Source: 40CM-4-68-19 sp036513415 (GTDB taxonomy: Bacteria > Myxococcota > Myxococcia > Myxococcales > 40CM-4-68-19). Taken from it: a stretch of DNA of 64,000 nucleotides. This document shows, one piece after another, positions 1 to 8,569 of the stretch (positions within the stretch are counted from its first letter, which is position 1; every line of letters starts with the position of its first letter). The notes beneath the pieces were generated by a model. That model had not been told where the DNA came from, searched no databases, and saw nothing but the letters and a program-made list of their open reading frames with translations. The DNA lies in NCBI GenBank assembly GCA_036513415.1, contig DATBZA010000107.1, positions 83,032 to 147,031 of the forward strand, in the 5' to 3' direction. Made by a program: the position numbers and the translations under genes.

Positions 1-1796
1 TCGATCCCTATGGCCGAGGCGTCGTGGTTCCGAAGAGCTACAGCCGCGAAGCGGCGTGCGGGGAAACCGACACCGCCGCGTCGGCGATGAGGAGCGTCGT
101 GGCCGACGTTTCCGCGTACGACTGGGAGGGCGATGTCCCGCTGCAACGGCCGTCGTCGCGGACCATCATCTACGAGATGCACGTGAGAGGGTTCACGTGC
201 CATCCCAGCTCCGGGGTTTCGGAACAAAAGCGGGGGACCTACGCCGGCGTGGTCGAGAAGATTCCCTATCTCCAGCAGCTGGGCATCACCGCCGTCGAGT
301 TGCTGCCGGTGTTCCAGTTCGACGCCCAGGATGCTCCGCTCGGACGGATCAACTACTGGGGATATGCGCCGATCTCGTTCTTTGCGCCGCACCACGCCTA
401 CAGCTCCGGTCAGGATCCGCTCGCCCCGATCGACGAGTTCCGCGACATGGTGAAGGCGCTCCACCGCGCAGGGATCGAGGTCATTCTCGACGTCGTGTTC
501 AACCACACCGCGGAAGGCGACCACCGCGGACCGACGCTGAGCTTCCGCGGACTGGACAACGCCACATACTACATCCTCGAAGAGGATCACTCACGCTACG
601 CCAATTACAGCGGCACGGGGAATACGCTGAACGCCAATCATCCGATCGTGCGCCGGATGATCGTGGACTGCCTCCGGTACTGGGTGGAGACGATGCACGT
701 CGACGGGTTCCGCTTCGACCTCGCGTCGATCCTGGCGCGCGATTCGTCGGGCCAGGTGATCCCGAATCCGCCGGTGCTGTGGGACATCGAGTCGGAGCCG
801 GCGCTGGCGGGGACGAAGCTCATCGCTGAAGCATGGGATGCAGTTGGTCTGTACCAGGTGGGGACCTTCGTCGGGGACAGTTGGAAGGAATGGAACGGAC
901 GCTTCCGCGACGACGTCCGCAGCTTCTTCCGCGGCGACGAAGGCTCCATCGGCGCGTTTGTCGACCGGTTCATCGGCAGCCCGTCGTTGTACGGCCACAA
1001 GGAGCGCGAGATCGAGGAAAGCATCAACTTTGTCACGTCTCACGATGGCTTCACCCTCAACGATCTCGTCTCCTACGACCGCAAGCACAACGAAGCGAAC
1101 GGCGAGGACAACCGGGACGGCGCCGACGACAACCGAAGTTGGAACTGTGGAGTGGAAGGCCCGACGGAAGATCCCGCGGTCGACAAGCTGCGAACGCGAC
1201 AGGTGAAGAACTTCTTCACCGTGACGATGCTCTCCGGGGGGATGCCCATGATGCTCATGGGCGACGAAGTGCGGCGTACGCAGGGCGGCAACAACAACGC
1301 CTATTGTCAGGACAACGAGACCAGCTGGTTCGACTGGACCCTGCTCGCGAAGCGGGCCGACGTGCTCCGGTTCGTGAGCTTGCTCAATGCTCGCCGGGTC
1401 TTGCGAGACGTCGAGCACGAGCGGCAGCGGGTAGCCCTGAACCAACTGATCCGCCAGGCCGACCTGACCTGGCACGGCGTGAGACTCCACGAACCTGACT
1501 GGGGTCACGACTCGCACAGCGTGGCTTTCACGACGAAGTTCGCGAACGAACCAGGTCTCTTTCACATCATTCTCAATGCGTACTGGGAACCGCTCGAATT
1601 CGAGCTGCCGCCGGCCGCCGGCGGCGCCGGACATCCATGGCACCGATGGATCGACACCTTTCTCGACTCTCCGCACGATATCGCTGATTGGGAGCGGGCA
1701 CCCTTGGTTTCCGGCGACAGCTATCGGGCGGAACGCCGGTCCGTGGTGGTGCTGTTCGCGGGCGTCGAACCGGCTCCTACTGCAACGCCGACGTGA
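1..1796 (+). CDS. glgX: Glycogen debranching enzyme GlgX, 5' end cut by the window
   Basis: Glycoside hydrolase family 13 (isoamylase type) enzyme that hydrolyses alpha-1,6 branches of glycogen limit dextrins. The frame is open from base 3 and reads DPYGRGVVVPKSY before the first GTG at 24, so the gene starts upstream of the window. The catalytic set is visible: nucleophile Asp in GFRFDLAS (codon at 717), acid/base Glu in LIAEAWD (codon at 828) and the transition-state Asp in TSHDGF (codon at 1044). The substrate-binding stretch DVVFNHTAEG is also present. The C-terminal beta domain is complete up to the TGA. About 598 residues are visible of a family length near 700. It probably belonged to a glycogen or trehalose operon lying to the left; the signalling genes to the right look unrelated. 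Confidence 0.93.
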   Translation, partial: DPYGRGVVVPKSYSREAACGETDTAASAMRSVVADVSAYDWEGDVPLQRPSSRTIIYEMHVRGFTCHPSSGVSEQKRGTYAGVVEKIPYLQQLGITAVELLPVFQFDAQDAPLGRINYWGYAPISFFAPHHAYSSGQDPLAPIDEFRDMVKALHRAGIEVILDVVFNHTAEGDHRGPTLSFRGLDNATYYILEEDHSRYANYSGTGNTLNANHPIVRRMIVDCLRYWVETMHVDGFRFDLASILARDSSGQVIPNPPVLWDIESEPALAGTKLIAEAWDAVGLYQVGTFVGDSWKEWNGRFRDDVRSFFRGDEGSIGAFVDRFIGSPSLYGHKEREIEESINFVTSHDGFTLNDLVSYDRKHNEANGEDNRDGADDNRSWNCGVEGPTEDPAVDKLRTRQVKNFFTVTMLSGGMPMMLMGDEVRRTQGGNNNAYCQDNETSWFDWTLLAKRADVLRFVSLLNARRVLRDVEHERQRVALNQLIRQADLTWHGVRLHEPDWGHDSHSVAFTTKFANEPGLFHIILNAYWEPLEFELPPAAGGAGHPWHRWIDTFLDSPHDIADWERAPLVSGDSYRAERRSVVVLFAGVEPAPTATPT

Positions 1797-1902
1797 TGGG
1801 GGGCGGCGAGGCGTCATCACGAGATGGGGCACATCGCCTGCTGTGGCAGGCCGCTGCGGCGTTCTGTTAGATTCAGGCTGTGGGGAAGGGGCATGGAGGC
1901 AC

Positions 1903-3459
1903 ATGGGCGGTGGCGCCAGAGCGGGAATGGCCACAGCGGTTCGCGCTGCGGTTCGAGCCATCGCGCCGCAGCGCCTGCTACCGCTGAGGGGTACCCGATC
2001 CGCGATTGAGCGGTACGGTGTTGCAGCCGCGGCCGTCGCCGTTGCACTCGGGGCGGCACTGCTTCTGCAGCGGTCTCGCATCGAGCGCCTGGAATTCCCG
2101 ATCTTCCTGTTCGAGATCGCGCTGGTCGTCTGGTTCCTCGGGGTCGGACCTGCGATTCTCGCGGTCGTACTCTCGAGTCTGGCTTTCGACTACTACTTCA
2201 CGGAGCCCCTTCACAGCTTCTCGGTCAACTCGACCGACCTCGCGTACTACGTCGTCTTCATCCTGTTCGCGCTCCTGATCACCTGGTTCAGCGCCATCCG
2301 GCGCCGCTTCGAGCAACAGCTGCTGCAATCGCGAGACGAGCTCCGGAAGGAAGTGGCCGTGCGAAGCCAGCAGGCCAGCCTCCTGAACCTGACTCACGAC
2401 ACGATTTTCGTCCGCGACATGAGCGACACAATCACCTACTGGAATCGAGGAGCCCAGGAGTTGTACGGGTGGACGGCAGAGCAGGCGATGGGGAAGCACA
2501 GCCACGAGCTCTTGCAAACGGATTTTCCCATACCGATCGATGAAGTTCGCGCGGAATTGCTGCGCACCGGCCGCTGGGAGGGCGAGCTGCAGAAGACGAA
2601 GGCCGACGGATCGCGGATCGTAGCGGCAAGCCGATGGTCTCTGCGGCGAGACGAGCAGGGCCGGCCGCTCGCCATCCTGGAAACGAACAACGACGTGACC
2701 GATCGCAAGCGACGGGAAGAGGAAATTCGCAAGCTCAACCACGAGCTGGGAAAAAGAAGCGGCGAGCTCGAGGCCAGCAACAAAGAGCTGGAAGCCTTTG
2801 CTTATTCCGTCTCACACGACCTGCGTGCGCCACTTCGCCACATGGTCGGGTTTACCGAGCTGCTGCAAAAGCATGCGTCATCGGCTCTGGATGAAAAGAG
2901 CAAGCGATACATGACGACGATCCTGGATTCGGCGAAGCGGATGGGCAACTTGATCGATGACCTCTTGTCCTTTTCGAGGATCGCACGTACGGAGACGCGA
3001 GAGACGACGGTCAGCCTGGAGCAACTGGTCAAGGAAGTCCGGGCTGAAATGCAGCCGGAGACAGGCGGGCGCAACATCGCTTGGAGGGTCGGCGAGTTGC
3101 CCGATCTCTATGGAGATCGCTCGATGCTCAGGCTCGCGCTGGTCAATCTCATTTCCAATGCCGTCAAGTTCACACGCAAGCGCCCGCAAGCCGAGATCGA
3201 AATCGGTTGTCTGGAGAAGAAGAGCGATGGAGTGACGATGTTCATCAAAGACAACGGAGTTGGTTTCGACATGAAGTACGTCAACAAGCTGTTTGGCGTA
3301 TTTCAACGGCTTCACCGGCCCGAGGCTTTCGAAGGCACCGGCATCGGTCTGGCCACCGTGCAACGGATCATCCATCGCCATGGAGGCAGAGTCTGGGCTG
3401 AGGCCCTCGTGGATGGAGGCGCAACGTTCTTCATCTCGATTCCTAGCCGCGGGAGATGA
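1903..3459 (+). CDS. Membrane PAS sensor histidine kinase (DUF4118-type N terminus)
   Basis: About 518 residues. N-terminal hydrophobic segments (roughly residues 30-120) resemble the KdpD-like DUF4118 membrane domain, including the stretch SLAFDYYFTEP. A PAS domain follows (about 155-275), then HisKA with His305 in SHDLRAPL and a HATPase with N-box NLISNAVKFT, DNGVGFD and GTGIGLATV. The architecture resembles bacteriophytochrome-like kinases that pass phosphate to a small CheY-type partner. I chose ATG 1903 (GGAGG just upstream). The frame is open back to 1576 but that part overlaps glgX and looks non-coding; ATG 1927 is an alternative. The stop overlaps the start of the receiver gene, so the two are probably translated together. 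The signal sensed is unknown. Confidence 0.88.
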   Translation: MGGGARAGMATAVRAAVRAIAPQRLLPLRGTRSAIERYGVAAAAVAVALGAALLLQRSRIERLEFPIFLFEIALVVWFLGVGPAILAVVLSSLAFDYYFTEPLHSFSVNSTDLAYYVVFILFALLITWFSAIRRRFEQQLLQSRDELRKEVAVRSQQASLLNLTHDTIFVRDMSDTITYWNRGAQELYGWTAEQAMGKHSHELLQTDFPIPIDEVRAELLRTGRWEGELQKTKADGSRIVAASRWSLRRDEQGRPLAILETNNDVTDRKRREEEIRKLNHELGKRSGELEASNKELEAFAYSVSHDLRAPLRHMVGFTELLQKHASSALDEKSKRYMTTILDSAKRMGNLIDDLLSFSRIARTETRETTVSLEQLVKEVRAEMQPETGGRNIAWRVGELPDLYGDRSMLRLALVNLISNAVKFTRKRPQAEIEIGCLEKKSDGVTMFIKDNGVGFDMKYVNKLFGVFQRLHRPEAFEGTGIGLATVQRIIHRHGGRVWAEALVDGGATFFISIPSRGR

Positions 3460-3923
3460 ACATGCTGGACAACCTGGGACGTATTTTGATGGTTGAAGAC
3501 GACCCCAAAGACGTCGAGCTCACCCTGACGGCGTTGGAGGACTACAACCTCACCAATGAGGTCGTCGTCACTCGTGACGGGGAAGAGGCCCTGGACTATC
3601 TCTATTGCCGGGGCAGCTTCAAGATGCGTACGAATGAAAATCCTGCGGTCCTGCTGCTTGATCTGAAGTTGCCCAAGATCGACGGACTGGAGGTGCTGCA
3701 GCAGATCAAGTCCGATGAGAAATTGAAGATGATTCCCGTCGTGGTGCTGACCTCGTCTCGCGAAGAAAGGGACATGGTCGCAAGCTACAAGCTGGGCGTG
3801 AACGCTTACGTAGTGAAGCCGGTCGATTTTCACGAGTTCGTCAACGCGATCAAGGAGCTTGGGGTTTTCTGGGCCATCATCAATGAGCCGCCACCTGGGA
3901 GCGTAAAGAGGAAGCAAGTGTGA
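3456..3923 (+). CDS. Single-domain response regulator (Rcp1/CheY-like)
   Basis: 155 residues forming one receiver domain without an output domain. The acidic pair is in LMVEDDP, the phospho-acceptor is Asp69 in LLLDLKLPKIDG, the conserved Thr/Ser lies in VVLTSSREE and the Lys in VVKPVD. The insertion YCRGSF before beta-3 is typical of Rcp1-type regulators paired with phytochrome-like PAS kinases. It overlaps the kinase stop (ATGA) and its own stop overlaps the next start (GTGA), so three signalling genes form one coupled unit. A phosphorelay between the flanking kinases is the likely role. Confidence 0.92.
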   Translation: MNMLDNLGRILMVEDDPKDVELTLTALEDYNLTNEVVVTRDGEEALDYLYCRGSFKMRTNENPAVLLLDLKLPKIDGLEVLQQIKSDEKLKMIPVVVLTSSREERDMVASYKLGVNAYVVKPVDFHEFVNAIKELGVFWAIINEPPPGSVKRKQV

Positions 3924-5413
3924 GGCCCCTTCACATTCTCCATCTCGAAGACGATCCGAGTGACTCGGAGCTCGTTCAAGCGCGGCTGGAGGTGGACTGT
4001 GTCGCCTGCCACGTAACGCGTGTCGAGACCGAGGTTGATTTCTGCGCCTCGCTCGACCGAGGTGGCTATGACCTCATCCTTGCGGATTACACGCTTCCCT
4101 CGTTCGACGGCCTTTCAGCGTTGAAGATCGCGCTGGAAAAGCGCCCGGAAATGCCGTTCATCTTCGTTTCTGGAACGCTGGACGAGGAGCTGGCGATCGA
4201 AGCGCTCAAGATCGGGGCGACGGACTACGTCTTCAAGACTCGTCTGTCGAGGCTCCTCCCTTCGGTTCAAAGAGCGCTTCGCGAAGGCGAGGAGAGAGCC
4301 GAGCGCAAGCGGGCAGAGGAAGGCCTGCGCCGGAGTGAGGCTTATCTGGCCGAGGCACAGAGACTCAGCCACACGGGCAGTTTCGGCTGGGACCTTTCCA
4401 GCGGCGATATCTATTGGTCACTGGAGACCTTTCGAATATTTGAGTTCGAGCCGGTGACCAAGCCGACATTGGAGCGAGTGCTGCAACGAACCCACCCGGA
4501 AGACAGGTCGACTGTCCGGCAGCTCATCGATTCCGCTTCAGAGGAGAGAAAGGGGTTTGATTTCGAGCATCGGCTGCTGATGCCGGATGGCGCCGTCAAG
4601 TACATCAGAGTGGTCGCTCATCCTTCGACAAGCGGCCCGGCGTTCGTAGGAGCGGTGACGGACATCACCGAGAGCAAGCGGGCGCAGGAAGCTCTGCGAA
4701 CGAGCCAGGCAGAGCTCGCTCACGTCACTCGCATCATGACGATGGGGGAGTTGGCCGCTTCCATCGCCCACGAAGTCAATCAGCCGCTCTCCGCCATCGT
4801 CGCCAGCGGCAGCGCCTGTATTCGCTGGCTCGACGGTCCCGTCCCCAGTCTTGCGGACGCGCGCGAAGCGGCCCAGCGCATCGTCCGAGACGGGAAGCGA
4901 GCGGGCGAGGTGATCGCACGAATCCGCGCACTGACGCGGAAAGCGACCACCGAAAAGGAACGTCTCGACCTCAACTGCACGATCGAGGAGGTCGTCGCCC
5001 TCGTCGGGGGCGAGATCCTGAAGAACCGGGTGGCGCTTCGAACGGAGCTTCGAGATCACCTCCCCGCAGTATTGGGCGATCGCATCCAACTGCAGCAACT
5101 GGTGCTGAACCTCGTCATGAACGCGATCGAAGCCATGAGCGCAGTTGCAGACCGGCCTCGGGAGTTGGCCATCACGACCCAGAACGTCGAGACGGATCAG
5201 GTGGTCGTGGCGGTGCGAGACTCGGGAGTTGGCCTCGACCCGAAGAGCAGCGAACGCATCTTCGAAGCTTTCTATACGACCAAGCCGGCAGGCATGGGCA
5301 TGGGGCTATCGATCAGCCGATCGATTGTCCAGAATCACGGGGGCCGCCTCTGGGCGGTAGCGAACGACGGCCCCGGCACTACGTTCCAATTCACCGTTCC
5401 CAAGTACGAGTAA
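3920..5413 (+). CDS. REC-PAS hybrid histidine kinase
   Basis: 497 residues, GTG start overlapping the preceding stop. The N-terminal receiver has Asp56 in LILADYTLP; the usual Lys is present in VFKTRLS. A short coiled coil (about 120-145) leads to a PAS fold (about 145-260), then HisKA with His284 in SIAHEVNQPL and a HATPase with VLNLVMNAIEAM, DSGVGLDP and GMGMGLSISRSIV. The HEVNQPL H-box resembles FixL/DctB-like kinases. A receiver in front of a kinase suggests it takes phosphate or an allosteric cue from the upstream kinase. No DNA-binding regulator is encoded in this unit. Confidence 0.9.
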   Translation: MRPLHILHLEDDPSDSELVQARLEVDCVACHVTRVETEVDFCASLDRGGYDLILADYTLPSFDGLSALKIALEKRPEMPFIFVSGTLDEELAIEALKIGATDYVFKTRLSRLLPSVQRALREGEERAERKRAEEGLRRSEAYLAEAQRLSHTGSFGWDLSSGDIYWSLETFRIFEFEPVTKPTLERVLQRTHPEDRSTVRQLIDSASEERKGFDFEHRLLMPDGAVKYIRVVAHPSTSGPAFVGAVTDITESKRAQEALRTSQAELAHVTRIMTMGELAASIAHEVNQPLSAIVASGSACIRWLDGPVPSLADAREAAQRIVRDGKRAGEVIARIRALTRKATTEKERLDLNCTIEEVVALVGGEILKNRVALRTELRDHLPAVLGDRIQLQQLVLNLVMNAIEAMSAVADRPRELAITTQNVETDQVVVAVRDSGVGLDPKSSERIFEAFYTTKPAGMGMGLSISRSIVQNHGGRLWAVANDGPGTTFQFTVPKYE

Positions 5414-5559
5414 GAGCGGTCGTCAGTGGTCCCGTATCCTTGCAACCCGCCGCGGTTGGCGGAAGCGGAGCTACGGGTGGGCACTCGATCTACCCGGCCC
5501 AGACCGCCGGCAATGTCAGACCCCTCTGGCAATCTGTCCCCAATCAAATGGGATAGCTC

Positions 5560-5870
5560 GAATTCAAATTGCCGCAGCGAGGTGGACGCCGTCGCGGCGC
5601 CGGACGCAAGCCAAAAGGGCCACGACCGATGGTGTCGCACAAGGCACCCCGACCGAGCTGGTCAACGCGATCGCATACGTTCTTGGGAACCACGCGCATC
5701 ACCACGGGGGGCCGTCTGCCGCGGACGCGTTCTCGTCAGCGTGTTGCGATCGCAATCGCTTGATCGGCGAGCTCCGCTCCTGGCTGCTGCGCGTCGGCTG
5801 GCGGCGGGCAAGGCGAAAGCTGCCAGACTGGATTTCGGGAATGCCTGGAACCTTGCGGGCTGCGCGGCTA
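5560..5870 (+). pseudogene. Remnant of a REP-associated (Y1/IS200-like) transposase
   Basis: Two pieces of one protein survive in different frames. From 5560, frame 1 reads EFKLPQRGGRRRGAGRKPKG, the characteristic basic N terminus of REP-associated tyrosine transposases. From about 5652, frame 3 reads TELVNAIAYVLGNHAHHH and then SWLLRVGWRRARRK, which match the C-terminal region of the same family. The central catalytic part with the HUH and Tyr residues is missing. The start codon is gone (TAG CTC precede the conserved Glu) and the halves are frameshifted. It is an inactive scar left by an internal deletion. It lies in the otherwise empty stretch between the signalling unit and the glycosylase gene. 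Confidence 0.65.
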
Positions 5871-5881
5871 CGCTCGGGCGA

Positions 5882-7102
5882 ATGGCCGTCGACCGAACCG
5901 CTCCTCACATCCGCATCACCGTAAGCGATGCGCGCCGAATCGCGATCGCCGCGCAGCGGATTGTGGGAGCCCCACCGGCGACGCGGAAGGGGATCCTCGA
6001 AGTCGTCCGCGACGTCGGATACCTCCAACTCGATCCGATCAACGTCGTCGCGCGGAACCCCCAGCTCGTGCTCTGGACCCGGCTGGGCCGCTACGATCCG
6101 GCGCTCCTCGAGGGGTTGCTCGCGAAGCGCGAGCTCTTCGAGACGGTCTCGCTCATCGTCCCGACCAGCGACCTGGCCGTCCACTCGGCGACGATGCGCG
6201 CGTACCGGCGAGCGACGGACCCGGGCGCCGCCCGGTCGGCGCACGGTAGTCTCGCCGGTGCGGGCGGCGGCACGTGGCCGCAGCGCGCGGCAAAGTTGCT
6301 GGCGCAGAACCCGCAGCTCCGGCGCAGCGTGCTCATGCGTCTGCGGCGCGAAGGCCCGCTTCCACTGACCGCGTTCGAAGATCGGGCCCTCGTCAGCTGG
6401 ACCTCGGGCGTGTGGAACGACGAGCGGAACGTGACGATGATGCTCGCGATCCTCCAGCGCCGTGGCGAGGTCGTCGTCGCGGGACGCAGCCGCGGGCGGA
6501 AGCTGTGGGCGCTCGCCCAGGGCTGGCTGCCGAAATCCGTGCCGCTCTCCGGGCCCGCTCTCGAGCGCGAGGCGACCTTGCGGGCGCTGCGTGCGATGGG
6601 CGTGGCGACGCTGAAGCAGCTGCGCTGGCACTACGCGTTCGCGCGGCACGTGACGCAGCACGCACTCGCCGCGCTGGTGCGCGAGGGCGCTGCAGTGCGG
6701 GTGGAGATCGCCGACGCTGCTTGGAAGGGCCCGCATTACGCGCTGGCCGGCGTCCCGATGCGCGACGGCTGGGAGGGCCGGACGACGTTGCTGTCGCCGT
6801 TCGACAACCTCATCATCGACCGCGCCCGCACCGAGCAGCTCTTCGGCTACCGCTACCGCATGGAGATCTATACTCCTCCGCACCTTCGGAAGCTCGGGTA
6901 CTGGGCGATGCCCGTGCTCCACGGCGACCGCATCGTCGGGAGCGTCGATCCACGCTTCGAGCGCGCGCGGGGCGAGCTGGTCGTCAACAAGGTGGTGCTC
7001 GAGCCCAGTGCGCCAGGAAATGTCATGCGTCACGTCAAGGGCGCGGTCGAAGAGCTTGCAGCATTCGTAGGTGCGACGAAGGTGCGCTGGCCGCGAGCGT
7101 AA
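5882..7102 (+). CDS. ycaQ: YcaQ/AlkZ-family winged-helix DNA glycosylase
   Basis: 406 residues of the HTH_42 (formerly DUF1006) family, whose members AlkZ and E. coli YcaQ remove bulky or crosslinked alkylated bases. The catalytic motif is visible as Gln49-Leu50-Asp51 in GYLQLDPIN; the QxD form is that of the YcaQ branch, which unhooks interstrand crosslinks, while QxQ marks AlkZ. The family signature LLSPFDNLI and a C-terminal beta region ending in VRWPRA are present. I chose ATG 5882: the frame is open further upstream but runs through transposase debris. The gene stands alone. Function is inferred from the family. Confidence 0.85.
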   Translation: MAVDRTAPHIRITVSDARRIAIAAQRIVGAPPATRKGILEVVRDVGYLQLDPINVVARNPQLVLWTRLGRYDPALLEGLLAKRELFETVSLIVPTSDLAVHSATMRAYRRATDPGAARSAHGSLAGAGGGTWPQRAAKLLAQNPQLRRSVLMRLRREGPLPLTAFEDRALVSWTSGVWNDERNVTMMLAILQRRGEVVVAGRSRGRKLWALAQGWLPKSVPLSGPALEREATLRALRAMGVATLKQLRWHYAFARHVTQHALAALVREGAAVRVEIADAAWKGPHYALAGVPMRDGWEGRTTLLSPFDNLIIDRARTEQLFGYRYRMEIYTPPHLRKLGYWAMPVLHGDRIVGSVDPRFERARGELVVNKVVLEPSAPGNVMRHVKGAVEELAAFVGATKVRWPRA

Positions 7103-7129
7103 TCACGAGAACGCTAGAGTGGTGACCGG

Positions 7130-7158
7130 TGTCGATGACATGGACAGATGTTTCGACA
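7130..7158. promoter_or_regulatory. Inverted repeat upstream of the efflux operon, possible operator
   Basis: TGTCGA at 7130-7135 and TCGACA at 7153-7158 are perfect inverted arms 17 bases apart, about 80 bases before the first efflux gene. RND operons are often repressed by TetR-type proteins binding such dyads, but no regulator gene lies next to this operon. Weak evidence. Confidence 0.2.
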
Positions 7159-7237
7159 TTTGCCGGCGAACGCAACCCTCGATTCCTGGTGATCCTTCGT
7201 TGGCACGTCCGCTGCACTGGTCGGGTCGACAACCACC

Positions 7238-8569
7238 ATGGTCAACCCACCCAAGCGAACGCTGCACTGCATGGCACCTCTTGCTCTGCTGCTCCTCCTG
7301 GCCCCCCGGGCCTCGATGGCCCTGCAATCGCTCGAGGTATTTGCGGCCGGAGCGCGCCAACGGAATCCGGCTGCTCTCGAAGCGCGCGCGAATCTTCGCG
7401 AGAGGGGTGCGGAAGCGGATGTCGCGCTGGGCCGCGTGCTGCCGGGCATTTCGTTCGACGGCAGGTACGCCCGGAACCAGTACAGCAGTGAGATCGATCT
7501 CGGCGCCCTCGGTGGTCCCAACCGGACGATCGTGCTGCTCCCCAAGAACCAGTGGAACGGCACCGCAACGGCGACCGTGCCGCTGGTGGACCTGGCCAAC
7601 TTCCAGCGCATCGGAGCGGCAAGGACGGAGGCCGAAGCGGCCGCGCGCCAGCTGGAGGCGACGCGCCTGGAGGTCGAGGCCCAGGTCGCGCAATCGTACT
7701 ACCAGCTCGTCGCGAGCGTAGCGTTGGTCGCAGCCTCGACCGAGGCGCTCGAGGTGTCGCGCGAGGGCTTGCGCCTGGCGGAGGAACACTACCGCGCCGG
7801 CACTGCAGCCAGTCTGGAGACGTCCCGGGCGCGCGCCGAGGTCGAGCAGCGCGTCCAGCAGGTGGCGTCCGCGGAGTTGCAGGTTGCCCTGGCGGCCCGC
7901 GCGCTGCTTTCCGGTTCGGGCGTGGACCCCGACCTGTCGAGCTCGGTCGAGCTCGACTTCGACGCGCGTCCCGAGCCGCCGCTGTCGGACTTCGAAAGGA
8001 GCCTTGCAAGCGTTCCCGCTGTCCTCGCGGCCGCGCTCACGACGCGCGCCGCCGAACAGCTCTCCACTGCGCAGCGGCTCACGCTGGCTCCATCGATCGC
8101 AGGGTATTTCGCCGAGACCGGTTCCAATGCCGCTGGCTTCGTCGGGCGTGACTGGAGCTACCAGGCGGGGATCACGCTGACGTGGTCGCTCGACCTCACG
8201 ACCTTCGCCAACATCCGCAGGCAGGATGCGATCCTGGACGCTGAGCGGGCCCGCGAGCTTCGCACCTGGCTGTCTTCGGGCGACGCCATCCACCAGCAGT
8301 GGAACACGGTGGCCGCCGGAATCGCCAAGAGCCGCGCGGCGCGAGCGGGAGGGCGAGCGGCTTTCCAGGCCGCCGCGCAAGCGCGAAGCCGATATGCCGT
8401 GGGGAACATCGCGCAGCTCGATCTGCTGCAAGCGCAGCGGGACGCTTTCACCGCCGACGTGAACCGCATCCAGGCCGACGCCGAGCTCGCGAACGCGCGG
8501 GCCCAGCTTCGCCTCGCTGCCGGCCGGAGCCTTGTCGAATCAACCAACGAAAGGAATGCGCTGCCATGA
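7238..8569 (+). CDS. TolC-family outer membrane efflux protein
   Basis: 443 residues. A hydrophobic signal peptide (PLALLLLLAPRASMA, about residues 13-27) precedes two long Ala/Glu/Arg-rich alpha-helical repeats of the outer membrane efflux protein family. Typical features are ARQRNPA near the N terminus and RYAVGNIAQLDLLQAQRD in the second repeat. It would form the trimeric exit duct of the tripartite pump encoded by the next two genes. ATG 7238 is used; ATG 7271 would give a shorter signal peptide and neither has a strong ribosome site. The stop overlaps the start of the adaptor gene (ATGA). Confidence 0.9.
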   Translation: MVNPPKRTLHCMAPLALLLLLAPRASMALQSLEVFAAGARQRNPAALEARANLRERGAEADVALGRVLPGISFDGRYARNQYSSEIDLGALGGPNRTIVLLPKNQWNGTATATVPLVDLANFQRIGAARTEAEAAARQLEATRLEVEAQVAQSYYQLVASVALVAASTEALEVSREGLRLAEEHYRAGTAASLETSRARAEVEQRVQQVASAELQVALAARALLSGSGVDPDLSSSVELDFDARPEPPLSDFERSLASVPAVLAAALTTRAAEQLSTAQRLTLAPSIAGYFAETGSNAAGFVGRDWSYQAGITLTWSLDLTTFANIRRQDAILDAERARELRTWLSSGDAIHQQWNTVAAGIAKSRAARAGGRAAFQAAAQARSRYAVGNIAQLDLLQAQRDAFTADVNRIQADAELANARAQLRLAAGRSLVESTNERNALP

